A stretch of 28,252 nucleotides of DNA from CAYSJU01 sp964431495 (GCA_964431495.1 CAYSJU010000027.1:1-28252); one strand, 5' to 3'; positions 16,440 to 25,142 are shown, counted from the stretch's first letter. Notes: generated from the letters alone by a model not told the origin. Numbers and translations are program-made.

Positions 16440-18178
16440 TTAAACCCATGGAGAAATCCATGAATCCGGGCAAAGCAAGCGAAAACACTGCGATATTGAT
16501 TTTGATATCGATAGTCATTCTGGTTACAGCGATCGCTTTTTTGCCTTCTTTATTTAACGACTTTGTTGGCTGGGATGATCCTGCGTATGTTATGGAGAAT
16601 GAGGCGATCCGGCAGTTTTCAGCTCAGAACCTCAGTGGGATCTTTACAAGCGATTATACGGGCAGCTATTGCCCTTTAGCTATTGTGAGTTATGCTGCAG
16701 AGTATCATTTTTTCAAGCTCGCCCCTTTTGCATATCACCTGACGAATTACCTGTTGAATATATTTGTCGCTATTCTGGTCTTTTTTTTCATATATTTAAT
16801 TTCCGATAATTTAAGGGTGTCCTTTATGACGGCTGTTCTTTTTGGGATACATCCAATGCACGTGGAATCGGTTGCCTGGATCTCTGAAAGAAAAGATCTC
16901 TTGTGCGCTGTTTTTTATATCCTTTCTTTGATATCTTACGTAATATATTTGCGACAGAAAAGGAAACAGTATTATGTCATCTGTTTTTTATGCGCAGTTT
17001 TCGCGCTCTTTTCCAAGGCAATGGCGGTGACACTTCCTTTGATACTTATACTTTTGGATCATTTCCTGGGCCGTAAAATAGACAAAAGGGCCATAACCGA
17101 AAAACTTCCGATTTTTGCGGCAGCCTTGCTGTTTGGAATTATTAACATGCATTTTCAGACACTGACCGGCGCGACTAAACTGATAGCGGACTGGGGAGTC
17201 AAGACATATTTCATGTCAAAGGTGAGCTTGTTCTATTTATTTAAATTTTTTGTACCGATAGGTCTCTCCGCGATGTATCCTTATCATGATGTAACCCCGG
17301 GAAATTTGACGGAAATAAAGTATTATGTCGCCGCGCTGGTTTTGCTGATCGTTGCTGCCGTCTTTTTAGCAAAACACTCCAAAAAAATGGTGTTCGGAGG
17401 CGCCTTTTTTCTTATTACCATAGCTCCCGTTCTAAAGATAATACCGGCAGGCGACGTTTTCGCGGCAGACAGGTACATGTATCTGCCATCGATCGGTATT
17501 CTATACATATTTTCGGTTCTCGTTAATGATCTATTTCATAGCAGGATCGGCAGGTTAAAGCCGGTAAAGGCTGCTGTTATTTGCGCTTTCGTCCTGCTGG
17601 TCCTGATATTTTCAGCCTTGACATGGAAAAGATGCGAGGTCTGGAAGAATACGGAAACCCTGTTTGCGGATGTTATAAAGAAACATCCAGAGACACCCTT
17701 GCCATACAACAACATGGGCATATTCTACGCGGGAAAAGGAGATCTGGATGCGGCAATAGATTATTTCGATAAAGCCTTAATAGTGAGACCGGGTTATTCT
17801 CTGGCCAAGGAAAATCTTGAGCTTGCACATAAAAAGAAAAAAGAAAGTCTGGGAAACGAGAAAGTCTTGACGGAGGAGCTAAAAGAGGAAACTGAAGGTG
17901 TTCCCGAAAGGGTCAAATCATTGAACGATACGGGAATTGCCGAAGGAAGATCAGGGGATCTTGTCGAAGCCATAGCACTGTTCAAGGAGGCGATAGAACT
18001 TTATCCTGGATATGCGGAGTCGTATAATAATCTGGGATACGCGTATTACCTGAAAGGCGAACCGGAACGCGCGGAAGAATATTTCAAAAAAGCTCTTGAG
18101 ATCGAGCCTGACCATAAAAAAGCCAGAAGCAACCTTGGCTATATCCAGGGTTTGAACTATGGCGGAGATGATAAGTGA
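16436..18178 (+). CDS. TMTC-like GT-C membrane glycosyltransferase with TPRs (array copy 2)
   Basis: The 580-residue protein is a close paralogue of the preceding gene product throughout: VGWDDPAYV (Asp47-Asp48), YHLTNYLLN, HPMHVESVAW, LFSKAMAVT, AADRYMYLPSIG. It ends in one TPR plus the double-TPR cassette (nt 17918-18151). The start is uncertain. ATG 16436 overlaps the previous stop as ATGA but abuts GGAGG (16431-16435) with no spacer. ATG 16448 has a 12-nt spacer and would lose four residues. In this copy the second TPR reads GEPERAEEYF, with a Pro inside the first helix turn. Function as for the neighbours. Confidence 0.8.
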   Translation: MIKPMEKSMNPGKASENTAILILISIVILVTAIAFLPSLFNDFVGWDDPAYVMENEAIRQFSAQNLSGIFTSDYTGSYCPLAIVSYAAEYHFFKLAPFAYHLTNYLLNIFVAILVFFFIYLISDNLRVSFMTAVLFGIHPMHVESVAWISERKDLLCAVFYILSLISYVIYLRQKRKQYYVICFLCAVFALFSKAMAVTLPLILILLDHFLGRKIDKRAITEKLPIFAAALLFGIINMHFQTLTGATKLIADWGVKTYFMSKVSLFYLFKFFVPIGLSAMYPYHDVTPGNLTEIKYYVAALVLLIVAAVFLAKHSKKMVFGGAFFLITIAPVLKIIPAGDVFAADRYMYLPSIGILYIFSVLVNDLFHSRIGRLKPVKAAVICAFVLLVLIFSALTWKRCEVWKNTETLFADVIKKHPETPLPYNNMGIFYAGKGDLDAAIDYFDKALIVRPGYSLAKENLELAHKKKKESLGNEKVLTEELKEETEGVPERVKSLNDTGIAEGRSGDLVEAIALFKEAIELYPGYAESYNNLGYAYYLKGEPERAEEYFKKALEIEPDHKKARSNLGYIQGLNYGGDDK

Positions 18179-19905
18179 AAAACATGAAAGGTTATAGAGT
18201 ATTAGACAGGATCAATATAGTTGCGGTATTCTGTTTGATCATCCTGGCTGTAATCGCGTATATCCCCGCCTTTAATGGGAGTTTTGTTTTTGACGATCAT
18301 ATCCTCATAGAAAAAAATCCATCAATAAGGGATATGAAGAACATACCCGGATTTTTTGTTTCAAAAGAGGCCAGGTTCCCCATATACTCCATCGGGGCAC
18401 TTAAAGATGATGTATACCGGCCGTTGCAAACTATTTCCTACACGATAAGTTATTCTTTGTGGGGGCTTAATGCCGGATTTTTACATGGGGAGAATGTCCT
18501 GATCCATATAATGAATGGGATTATTCTGTACTTCTTAACCCTTTATCTCTTCGGGAAAAGGCCTTTATCTTTTTTGGCCTCATTATTATTCCTTATTCAT
18601 CCTGTTCAGGTGGAAGCCGTAACATATTTATCCGGCAGAGCTGACGGCCTATCGCTGCTCTTCTTTCTTGCTTCGTTCTTTGCATTTATAGAAGCGGAGG
18701 ATAGTCCGGATAAGCCCTGGATCATCCTTAAGCCGGCCAGTCTGTTATTTTTTGCAGCAGCCCTTTTTTCCAAGGAGATGGCGGCGACTTTGCCGTTTGT
18801 TATTATACTTTACCTTATCTTCTGCAAAAAACAGGAGAAGCGGTTCTCTGCAAAGGAAATATTTAAAAAAACATGGCCTTATTTCTTGATCCTGATATTG
18901 TTTCTCATACTTAGGACCTATAACCTGGGGAAGGTCGCCCAGATAGGGGGCAGGACCCCGATCTTGATATTCTTAATAATGTTGAAGGTTTTTACCGGAT
19001 ACCTCCGGTTGATATTTTTTCCCGTCGGTTTGACTTTTTTTCCGGAAGTAAATACCGGAAGCGTAAAATTGAGCCCGGTCTATATATTTTACGCTTTAGT
19101 CGCCGGTTTTTTTATATATCTTTGCGTAGCAACGGCCAGGAAGAATAAACCCCTGGTTTTTCTTTTATTGTCATATCTGGTAGTGCTTCTTCCTGTTTCA
19201 AACATAATCCCGATAAAAGCGTTCATGCAGGAGAGGTTCCTGTATTTCCCGTCAATTTTCGTTTTAACGGCTATTTCTTACGTGCTGGTTAGCTTCTGGA
19301 ACAGGATAAGCGGTCGCATGCTTAGGAATATCTCTTTATGGCTGATAGCTGCTGTTATTGTCGCGTTTATGGCTGCCACTTTTAACAGGAACTTGGACTG
19401 GAAGGATGAGACGACCTTGGTTGTAAAAGAAACAGCAAGGCATCCGGAAGATGGAAGGCTGTACTTTGATCTGGGGCATATCAGTTTAGAAGAAGGGGAG
19501 CATGGAAAGGCCAGAGAATATTTTGAAACGGCCTTACGGAAAAATATTTCGCCCATGCACAGGACAATGTCATATGACAGGCTGGGCAACATTTACAAGA
19601 TGAATAATGACTTTGGCAAGGCAACAGAATACTATCTTAAGGCCGTAGAAGTAACCCCCGCGTACTACCATTCTCTTAATTCTCTGGGGGATATGTATTT
19701 CAAGCGCCAGGATTATGGACCAGCCAGGCATTATTTTGAAAAGGCGGTTGAAAGCTGGCCGGGATCAGCTGATGCCAATTCTAATTTAGGCACCACGTAT
19801 ATAATGCTGGGAGATAAGGCCAAAGCGCTCAAATACTGGAGGAGGTCTTTGGAAATAAATCCCGCCCAGCCAAACATTGAAAAGTATATCTCATGGAACG
19901 AATAA
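18175..19905 (+). CDS. TMTC-like membrane glycosyltransferase with divergent TPR tail (array copy 3)
   Basis: The GTG start at 18175 overlaps the previous stop (GTGA), with GGAG at 18164-18167 seven nt upstream. The 576-residue protein keeps the acidic first-loop pair (FVFDDHILIEKN, Asp40-Asp41). It also keeps HPVQVEAVTYLSGRADGL and LFSKEMAATLPF, which are closer to classical TMTC sequences than the neighbouring copies are. It has about ten hydrophobic segments, then four TPRs from about residue 425 to the end. It lacks the 78-residue cassette that ends its neighbours; its last TPRs (for example SLGDMYFKRQDYGPARHYF) are diverged. It is probably an older or differently targeted member of the set. 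Confidence 0.8.
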   Translation: MKNMKGYRVLDRINIVAVFCLIILAVIAYIPAFNGSFVFDDHILIEKNPSIRDMKNIPGFFVSKEARFPIYSIGALKDDVYRPLQTISYTISYSLWGLNAGFLHGENVLIHIMNGIILYFLTLYLFGKRPLSFLASLLFLIHPVQVEAVTYLSGRADGLSLLFFLASFFAFIEAEDSPDKPWIILKPASLLFFAAALFSKEMAATLPFVIILYLIFCKKQEKRFSAKEIFKKTWPYFLILILFLILRTYNLGKVAQIGGRTPILIFLIMLKVFTGYLRLIFFPVGLTFFPEVNTGSVKLSPVYIFYALVAGFFIYLCVATARKNKPLVFLLLSYLVVLLPVSNIIPIKAFMQERFLYFPSIFVLTAISYVLVSFWNRISGRMLRNISLWLIAAVIVAFMAATFNRNLDWKDETTLVVKETARHPEDGRLYFDLGHISLEEGEHGKAREYFETALRKNISPMHRTMSYDRLGNIYKMNNDFGKATEYYLKAVEVTPAYYHSLNSLGDMYFKRQDYGPARHYFEKAVESWPGSADANSNLGTTYIMLGDKAKALKYWRRSLEINPAQPNIEKYISWNE

Positions 19906-21605
19906 AGCCGATCCTTTTTATCTCCATAATCATCTTTGTGACTGCTGTAGCATTCCTGCCGTCGCTTTTCAATGGATTTGTCGATTGGGACGACCCTTTT
20001 TATGTGACGGGAAATGACGCCATCAGGGATTTTTCGGTAAAAAATACAACCAGGATTTTCACATCCGGCTTTGTGGGAACGTATTGTCCTCTGGCGATGC
20101 TGAGCTATTCCGTGGAATACCGCCTCGGGGGCCTGAATCCTTTCGTATATCATTTGACCAATTATCTGATGCATTTATTCGTGACCTTTCTCGTCTTCAT
20201 CTTTATCTACTTTCTCTCTCAAAAAGCGGATATAGCTTTTATCTCCGCGATCCTGTTCGGGGTCCATCCGTTGCATGTAGAGCCTGTTGCGTGGATCGCT
20301 GAAAGAAAAGAGCTGTTATGCGTTATTTTTTATCTGCTCGCTCTAATAGCCTATTCGATATATCTGAAACGGAAAAGGATAAAATACTACTTTTTCAGCC
20401 TTTTATGCGTAATTCTCGCCCTGCTCTCAAAACCGATGGCCGTTACCCTTCCCGTAGTATTTGTGCTTTTGGACTATTTTTATGGCCGTAAGATGGATAA
20501 AAGATCGGTTCTCGAGAAGGTCCCAGTATTCGCGCTGGCCGCGATATTCGGGTTTATTAATTTATATTTTCAGACGCTCTTAGGGGCCACTAAACTTTCC
20601 GAGGGTTTTTATTTCAGGATATATTTTGTCTCCAAGGCAGTTTTATTTTATCTGTCAAAAACACTTGTGCCGGTAAATCTATCCGCGATGTATCCTTATT
20701 ATTCCATGAGCATTGAATGTCCGGGAGAGGGTAAATATTATATTGCGGCATTGGTTTTGTTGGCCATTTTAGTGGTATTTTCCAGGAAATTTTCCAGGAA
20801 GATAATATTCGGTAGCTCATTTTTCATTATTACCATATTGCCTGTCCTGAAAATAGTGCCGGCAGGAGAAGTTTTTGCGGCTGACAGGTATATGTATCTC
20901 CCGTCCATCGGGATAATCTACATGCTTGCAGTTCTTTTTGACAGAATGTTCTGTAGCAGAACCGCGGGAATTAAAGGGATGAGATCCGTAATGGTCCTTT
21001 CTTTTTCCCTGATAGTTATCCTGTTTTCAGTTTTAACATGGAAAAGATGCGTTATTTGGAAAGATACAAACACCTTGTTCGGGGACGTTATAAAAAAGTA
21101 TCCGGATGTCGCGACGCCGTACAATCAGATGGGCTTATTTTACGCCAAAAAGGGCGACATGGATAGAGCAATAAAGAATTTCAAAAGAGCCTTAACGATT
21201 AAGCCCGGGTCAAAGGTGACCAGGGACAATCTTGAACGCGCGCAGAGGCAGCGGAGAGATATCCTGGATCAAGGAATGTCATCAACGACAGGACAACCCT
21301 ATGCCGGTAGAGACGTTTCCGGAAGAGTTGAGTTGTTGAACAGATCGGGAGAGGAGCAGGGGAAAGCCGGGGATCTTGATAAAGCGATTTCTCTATTTGA
21401 GGAAGCAATAGAGCTCGACCCGGACCACGCGGGATCTTACAACAATTTAGGGTATGCGTATTATAAGAAAGGCGACTACAAGCAGGCTGAGAAATATTTC
21501 AAGAAAACGCTTGAAGTCGATCCAAAGCATGAAAAGGCCGGGATCAACCTGGATTATCTTTATAAATCCGGCTATGTGGTAAAAGAGGGGGAGGAGATCC
21601 GTTAG
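19893..21605 (+). CDS. TMTC-like GT-C membrane glycosyltransferase with TPRs (array copy 4)
   Basis: The 570-residue protein is again a close paralogue of the copies at 14694 and 16436: VDWDDPFYV (Asp33-Asp34), YHLTNYLMH, HPLHVEPVAW, LLSKPMAVTLP, AADRYMYLPSIG. One TPR and a Ser/Thr/Gly-containing linker lead to the double-TPR cassette (nt 21333-21566). In that cassette the usual AES is AGS. The start overlaps the previous gene by 13 bp and has no clear ribosome site, which suggests coupled translation. The divergent copy 3 sits between it and its near-identical relatives. Tandem duplication with later insertion or divergence is the simplest reading. Confidence 0.8.
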   Translation: MERIKPILFISIIIFVTAVAFLPSLFNGFVDWDDPFYVTGNDAIRDFSVKNTTRIFTSGFVGTYCPLAMLSYSVEYRLGGLNPFVYHLTNYLMHLFVTFLVFIFIYFLSQKADIAFISAILFGVHPLHVEPVAWIAERKELLCVIFYLLALIAYSIYLKRKRIKYYFFSLLCVILALLSKPMAVTLPVVFVLLDYFYGRKMDKRSVLEKVPVFALAAIFGFINLYFQTLLGATKLSEGFYFRIYFVSKAVLFYLSKTLVPVNLSAMYPYYSMSIECPGEGKYYIAALVLLAILVVFSRKFSRKIIFGSSFFIITILPVLKIVPAGEVFAADRYMYLPSIGIIYMLAVLFDRMFCSRTAGIKGMRSVMVLSFSLIVILFSVLTWKRCVIWKDTNTLFGDVIKKYPDVATPYNQMGLFYAKKGDMDRAIKNFKRALTIKPGSKVTRDNLERAQRQRRDILDQGMSSTTGQPYAGRDVSGRVELLNRSGEEQGKAGDLDKAISLFEEAIELDPDHAGSYNNLGYAYYKKGDYKQAEKYFKKTLEVDPKHEKAGINLDYLYKSGYVVKEGEEIR

Positions 21606-21620
21606 GTTTACGAACCCGCG

Positions 21621-21640
21621 AAAATTAGTGTCTTTTTGGA
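21621..21640 (+). repeat. Dispersed motif, copy 2
   Basis: AAAATTAGTGTCTT (21621-21634) is the exact reverse complement of 9942-9955, and the similarity continues to GGA at 21638-21640. It occupies the only sizeable gap inside the TMTC array. Confidence 0.4.
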
Positions 21641-21642
21641 CC

Positions 21643-23520
21643 ATGAATAGGTCAACTGTATTCCAAATCGCGGTCATTATAGTGCTTTGCGCTGTGATCT
21701 ATGCGCCGTCATTGCGGAACGGATTCATCTGGGACGATGATGACTATGTGTATGAAAGCCCGGCGATCCGGAATATGGACGGATTGAAAATGATATGGAC
21801 AAATCAGGGCACCCCTCAATATTACCCGGTTATCCATACGATATTCTGGATTGAACACAAGTTATGGGGGCTCAACACCTTTGGGTATCACTTTGTGAAC
21901 ATGCTGTTGCATATGATAAACGCCCTTTTACTTTATCGGGTTATACGGAAGATATATCCTCGCGCCGCTTTTGCCGCGGCGCTGTTATTCGCTATCCATC
22001 CAATTCAGGTAGAGACCGTGGCATGGATCACTGAGCTGAAGAATTTGCTCAGCCTGTGTTTCTTCTTGTTAGCGTTTTTGTCGTACCTGGAGTTCGACAT
22101 AAGCAAAAGGGTCGGGCATTATGTCAAGACATTAGGCCTATTTATCTGCGCCCTTCTCAGTAAATCCATTTCCGTATGCTTCGCATTTGTCCCGATCATA
22201 TATAAATGGTGGAGAAACGGCAGGATCGGATGGCGGGATATCAGGCTCGCGGCTCCTTTCTTTTTTATCGGGCTTTTGAGCGGGCTGCATACCGTATATC
22301 TTGAAGCCCACAGAGTAGGGGCCAGAGGCCATGAGTTTGGTTTAACCCTTCTGGATAGGCTGGTTCTTGCGGGAAGGATCTTATTGTTCTATATTTATAA
22401 AATCTGTATCCCCTTCAAGTTCATGTTCTTTTATCCCAGATGGAGAATAGATGTTACCCAGTGGTGGCAGTGGTTATTTCTGATCATTTCCACGGCAATA
22501 TTAGTGTCTTTGTTTTGTCTTCGGAACCGCATAGGACGTGGAGCATTCGCGCTTTTCTTGTTTTATATTATCTCGATTTTTCCAGCGCTGGGTTTTATTA
22601 ATGTCTATCCAATGGTATTTTCTTTTGTAGCGGACCACTTTTCCTACCTTTCCACTCCGATCCTTTTTCTCTTATTAGTCAGCACTGTGATATTTTTATT
22701 CGATAAAATAAAAGAGCGGATACCGGGAATGGCGGATAAATTCTACCGGCTTATATGGGGCGTTTTAGCCGTTCCGCTGATAGCTTATCTATGCTTTAAA
22801 AGCATGATCCTGACCGGAAGCTACAAGGACCAGATAACGCTCTGGGGGACCCTTATACGCAAAAATCCGGATCTGTGGGTGAGTTACATTAATCTTGGCA
22901 GGATATACGAGGGCATGAATGAGAACCGCAAGGCGATAAGTCTGTATAAAAAGGCGATAGAGTTGAATTCCGGGGATTCCGTCACATATTATAATCTTGG
23001 CAATATATACTTAAAGCTCGGCATGAATGAGAAAGCGGTCTTTTTATATAAAAAGACCCTGACGGGCGGCCTGCGGCATCCGGACATTTATAATAACCTG
23101 GGGCTTGCTTACGGAAATCTTGGCGAAAAAGAGGAAGCGATTAGACTGTTCAGGATGGCCGTGGAGATGGATCCGAATTATGAAAATGCCGTGATTAACC
23201 TTATCAGACTGACGAAGAAAAGAGAAATATCGGATGAAGAAGAGCCGGATTTTACCGGCAAGGCCAGGTTGTTAAATGATCTTGGCGTGGCTCAGGGTAA
23301 AGCCGGGAACATCGATAAAGCCATTGTGCTTTTTGATCAAGCCATAGAGATAGACCCTGCTTACGCGGAGTCTTATAACAATTTGGGGTATGCTTACTTT
23401 AAAAAGGGCGAGTATGGACGAGCGAAAGAATGTTTTGAGAAAGCGCTTGAGATCGACCCCGAACATGAAAAGGCCGGAGTCAACCTGAACTATCTTAAAA
23501 ATAGGGACACAGCCAATTAA
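21643..23520 (+). CDS. TMTC-like membrane glycosyltransferase with five TPRs (array copy 5)
   Basis: ATG 21643 is chosen over the in-frame GTG at 21628, because the latter lies inside a repeated intergenic motif. Neither start has a strong ribosome site. The 625-residue protein has the first-loop acidic run FIWDDDDYVYE (Asp31-Asp34), YHFVNMLLH, HPIQVETVAWITELKNLL and LLSKSISV, so it belongs to the TMTC-like family but is a separate branch from copies 1, 2 and 4. Three TPRs (YINLGRIYEG, YYNLGNIYLK, YNNLGLAYGN) precede an acidic linker and the 78-residue double-TPR cassette (nt 23269-23502). It is the last gene of the glycosylation array; 188 nt separate it from scmD. Confidence 0.8.
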   Translation: MNRSTVFQIAVIIVLCAVIYAPSLRNGFIWDDDDYVYESPAIRNMDGLKMIWTNQGTPQYYPVIHTIFWIEHKLWGLNTFGYHFVNMLLHMINALLLYRVIRKIYPRAAFAAALLFAIHPIQVETVAWITELKNLLSLCFFLLAFLSYLEFDISKRVGHYVKTLGLFICALLSKSISVCFAFVPIIYKWWRNGRIGWRDIRLAAPFFFIGLLSGLHTVYLEAHRVGARGHEFGLTLLDRLVLAGRILLFYIYKICIPFKFMFFYPRWRIDVTQWWQWLFLIISTAILVSLFCLRNRIGRGAFALFLFYIISIFPALGFINVYPMVFSFVADHFSYLSTPILFLLLVSTVIFLFDKIKERIPGMADKFYRLIWGVLAVPLIAYLCFKSMILTGSYKDQITLWGTLIRKNPDLWVSYINLGRIYEGMNENRKAISLYKKAIELNSGDSVTYYNLGNIYLKLGMNEKAVFLYKKTLTGGLRHPDIYNNLGLAYGNLGEKEEAIRLFRMAVEMDPNYENAVINLIRLTKKREISDEEEPDFTGKARLLNDLGVAQGKAGNIDKAIVLFDQAIEIDPAYAESYNNLGYAYFKKGEYGRAKECFEKALEIDPEHEKAGVNLNYLKNRDTAN

Positions 23521-23531
23521 GAGTAGCGCGA

Positions 23532-23552
23532 TTTTTTTTTTTTTAGTATAAT
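23532..23552 (+). promoter_or_regulatory. Promoter candidate for the Scm cassette
   Basis: A perfect TATAAT (23547-23552) follows a run of 13 T (23532-23544), which could act as an UP-like or bent element. No good -35 is present at the expected spacing. No hairpin precedes the T-run, so it is probably not a terminator of the upstream operon. Confidence 0.4.
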
Positions 23553-23672
23553 ACAGACATATGAAGGAAAGCCGACCGGGGCTTGTGGCTTTATGAAGAA
23601 GAGGACAGCTTGGATACCGGGGATCGTTATAAATGCCGGGCCAAATGGGAGGCCGCGCAGGCTGAGAAAACA

Positions 23673-23690
23673 GGATGTGTCCCCATTTTA
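23673..23690 (+). repeat. Short dispersed motif GGATGTG-CCCC-ATTTT, copy A
   Basis: GGATGTGTCCCCATTTTA lies just before the scmD ribosome site. It matches 28164-28182 with two single-base insertion differences, and a weaker relative lies at 26352-26367. Confidence 0.45.
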
Positions 23691-23708
23691 AAAGAGGAGG
23701 GAGATCTG

Positions 23709-23984
23709 ATGGAAACTATTCCTTTTGCGAATCCTGAGATAGTATACAGGGAAGATTTTGATGACTGGGCGGTATTGTTTGATCCTGATACGGCCGAAAC
23801 CTACGGGCTTGATGAAGTCGGTTCTTTTATCTGGAAAAAAATTGATGGAAAAACACCCTCAGAAAACATTCTGAATTCGCTTTTTGAAGAATTCGACAAT
23901 GTCCCCGAGAACGCGCCTGAACACCTGGAGAAATTCCTGAACGGATTGGAAGAGAACGGATTGATGGGATATAAGAAAAAATAG
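23709..23984 (+). CDS. scmD: ScmD, PqqD-like peptide-binding protein of the SynChlorMet cassette
   Basis: The ATG at 23709 follows GAGGAGGGAG (23694-23703). A TTG-started extension to 23583 would read through a repeated intergenic motif and is rejected. The 91-residue product has the PqqD/RRE pattern: NPEIVYREDFDDWAVLFDP, TYGLDEVGSFIWKKIDG, then a helical C-terminus FLNGLEENGLM. PqqD-type domains bind the leader of a ribosomal peptide and present it to a radical SAM enzyme. The two radical SAM genes directly downstream match the SynChlorMet arrangement. The RREDFDDWAVLFDP segment is typical of the ScmD branch. The symbol is assigned by family recognition and context. Confidence 0.8.
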   Translation: METIPFANPEIVYREDFDDWAVLFDPDTAETYGLDEVGSFIWKKIDGKTPSENILNSLFEEFDNVPENAPEHLEKFLNGLEENGLMGYKKK

Positions 23985-24005
23985 GCCACGCTATACTGAA
24001 ATAAC

Positions 24006-25121
24006 ATGAAGCCATTAAAAACGCCAAGATCCATGGATCTGAATATTACCGGTAACTGCAATCTGCGATGTTCGTACTGTTCGCATTTCACCAGCGGAAG
24101 TGATCAGGGGGACGATATATCAACAGAAGAATGGCTGCGCTTCATGAAGGAACTGAACGATTGCGCGGTATTTGACGTCTGTTTGTCCGGCGGTGAACCC
24201 CTGTACAGAAAAGATTTTCGCGAAATAGTTGAAGGCATCGTCAAGAACCATATGCGGTTTTCCGTGCTCAGCAACGGGACACTGATCACCGATGAGTTGG
24301 TAAAATTCCTTAAATCGACCGGACGCTGCGGCAGTTTTCAGGTTTCAATAGACGGACCCGGTCCGGAAGCCCATGATATATGCCGAGGGGAAGGAACCTT
24401 TGCACAAACATTGAACGGACTGAAAATTTTACTAAAAAACAAAATGCCGGCAACAGTGAGAGTTACGATCCATAAGCATAATCTTTACACACTTGACGAA
24501 ATAGCCGCGCTCCTGCTTAACGAAGTGGGGCTGCCTTCATTTTCCACAAATTCCGCTTCGCACATGGGCTTATGCCGGCAGAATGAGGCTGATGTACAGT
24601 TGAACGTGGAGGAATATACCTATGCCATGGCAAAGCTTTTGGAATTAAGCAAAAAATACAATAACAGGATCGGGGCTCAGGCCGGTCCGCTTTCGAGTGT
24701 CAAACATTGGATGGAAATGGAAGATCTTATCGAAAAAGGGATCGAATCACGTCCGGGCTGCGGCTATCTGACAAGCTGCGGCGGAGTTTTCAGTAAAATG
24801 GCCGTTGATCCAGACGGTACCATGGTGCCGTGCAGCCAGTTAAGCCACATCAGGCTCGGCAGGATAAACAAGGACAGCCTTCGGGATGTCTGGCAGGATC
24901 ATCCTGAACTGAAACGCCTGAGAGACAGAAGAAATATTCCACTTGACGAGTTTGATTACTGTAAAGGGTGCGAATATATCCCTTATTGCCGCGGTGGATG
25001 CCCGGCCTTGGCATATACGTTAACAGGGGATGAGAACAAACCTTCTCCGGATATATGCTATAAGAGGTTTCTGGAGATGGGCGGAAGCCTGCCTGAACAG
25101 AAGAGTTTAAGGGTCAGGTAA
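24006..25121 (+). CDS. scmE: ScmE, radical SAM/SPASM peptide-modifying enzyme
   Basis: This 371-residue enzyme has the radical SAM cluster motif CNLRCSYC (Cys18, Cys22, Cys25), LSGGEP and VSIDG. The C-terminal SPASM domain has complete ligands: Cys259, Cys277 (CX12GX4C), then Cys320-x2-Cys323-x5-Cys329-x3-Cys333, and Cys352. It should therefore carry three 4Fe-4S clusters and work anaerobically. Segments such as DLNITGNCNLRCSYCSHF and STNSASHMGLCRQN match the ScmE branch. SPASM enzymes mostly install C-C, C-S or C-O links or excise atoms in ribosomal peptides. It starts 21 nt after scmD; the ribosome site is weak. The precise modification is unknown. Confidence 0.85.
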   Translation: MKPLKTPRSMDLNITGNCNLRCSYCSHFTSGSDQGDDISTEEWLRFMKELNDCAVFDVCLSGGEPLYRKDFREIVEGIVKNHMRFSVLSNGTLITDELVKFLKSTGRCGSFQVSIDGPGPEAHDICRGEGTFAQTLNGLKILLKNKMPATVRVTIHKHNLYTLDEIAALLLNEVGLPSFSTNSASHMGLCRQNEADVQLNVEEYTYAMAKLLELSKKYNNRIGAQAGPLSSVKHWMEMEDLIEKGIESRPGCGYLTSCGGVFSKMAVDPDGTMVPCSQLSHIRLGRINKDSLRDVWQDHPELKRLRDRRNIPLDEFDYCKGCEYIPYCRGGCPALAYTLTGDENKPSPDICYKRFLEMGGSLPEQKSLRVR

Positions 25122-25142
25122 AGAAAAGAGGATCTACGAATT

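Noticed and set aside
23583..23708. N-terminal extension of scmD from TTG 23583
   Set aside because: Adds 42 residues unlike PqqD proteins and crosses a repeated intergenic motif, while ATG 23709 has a strong ribosome site.
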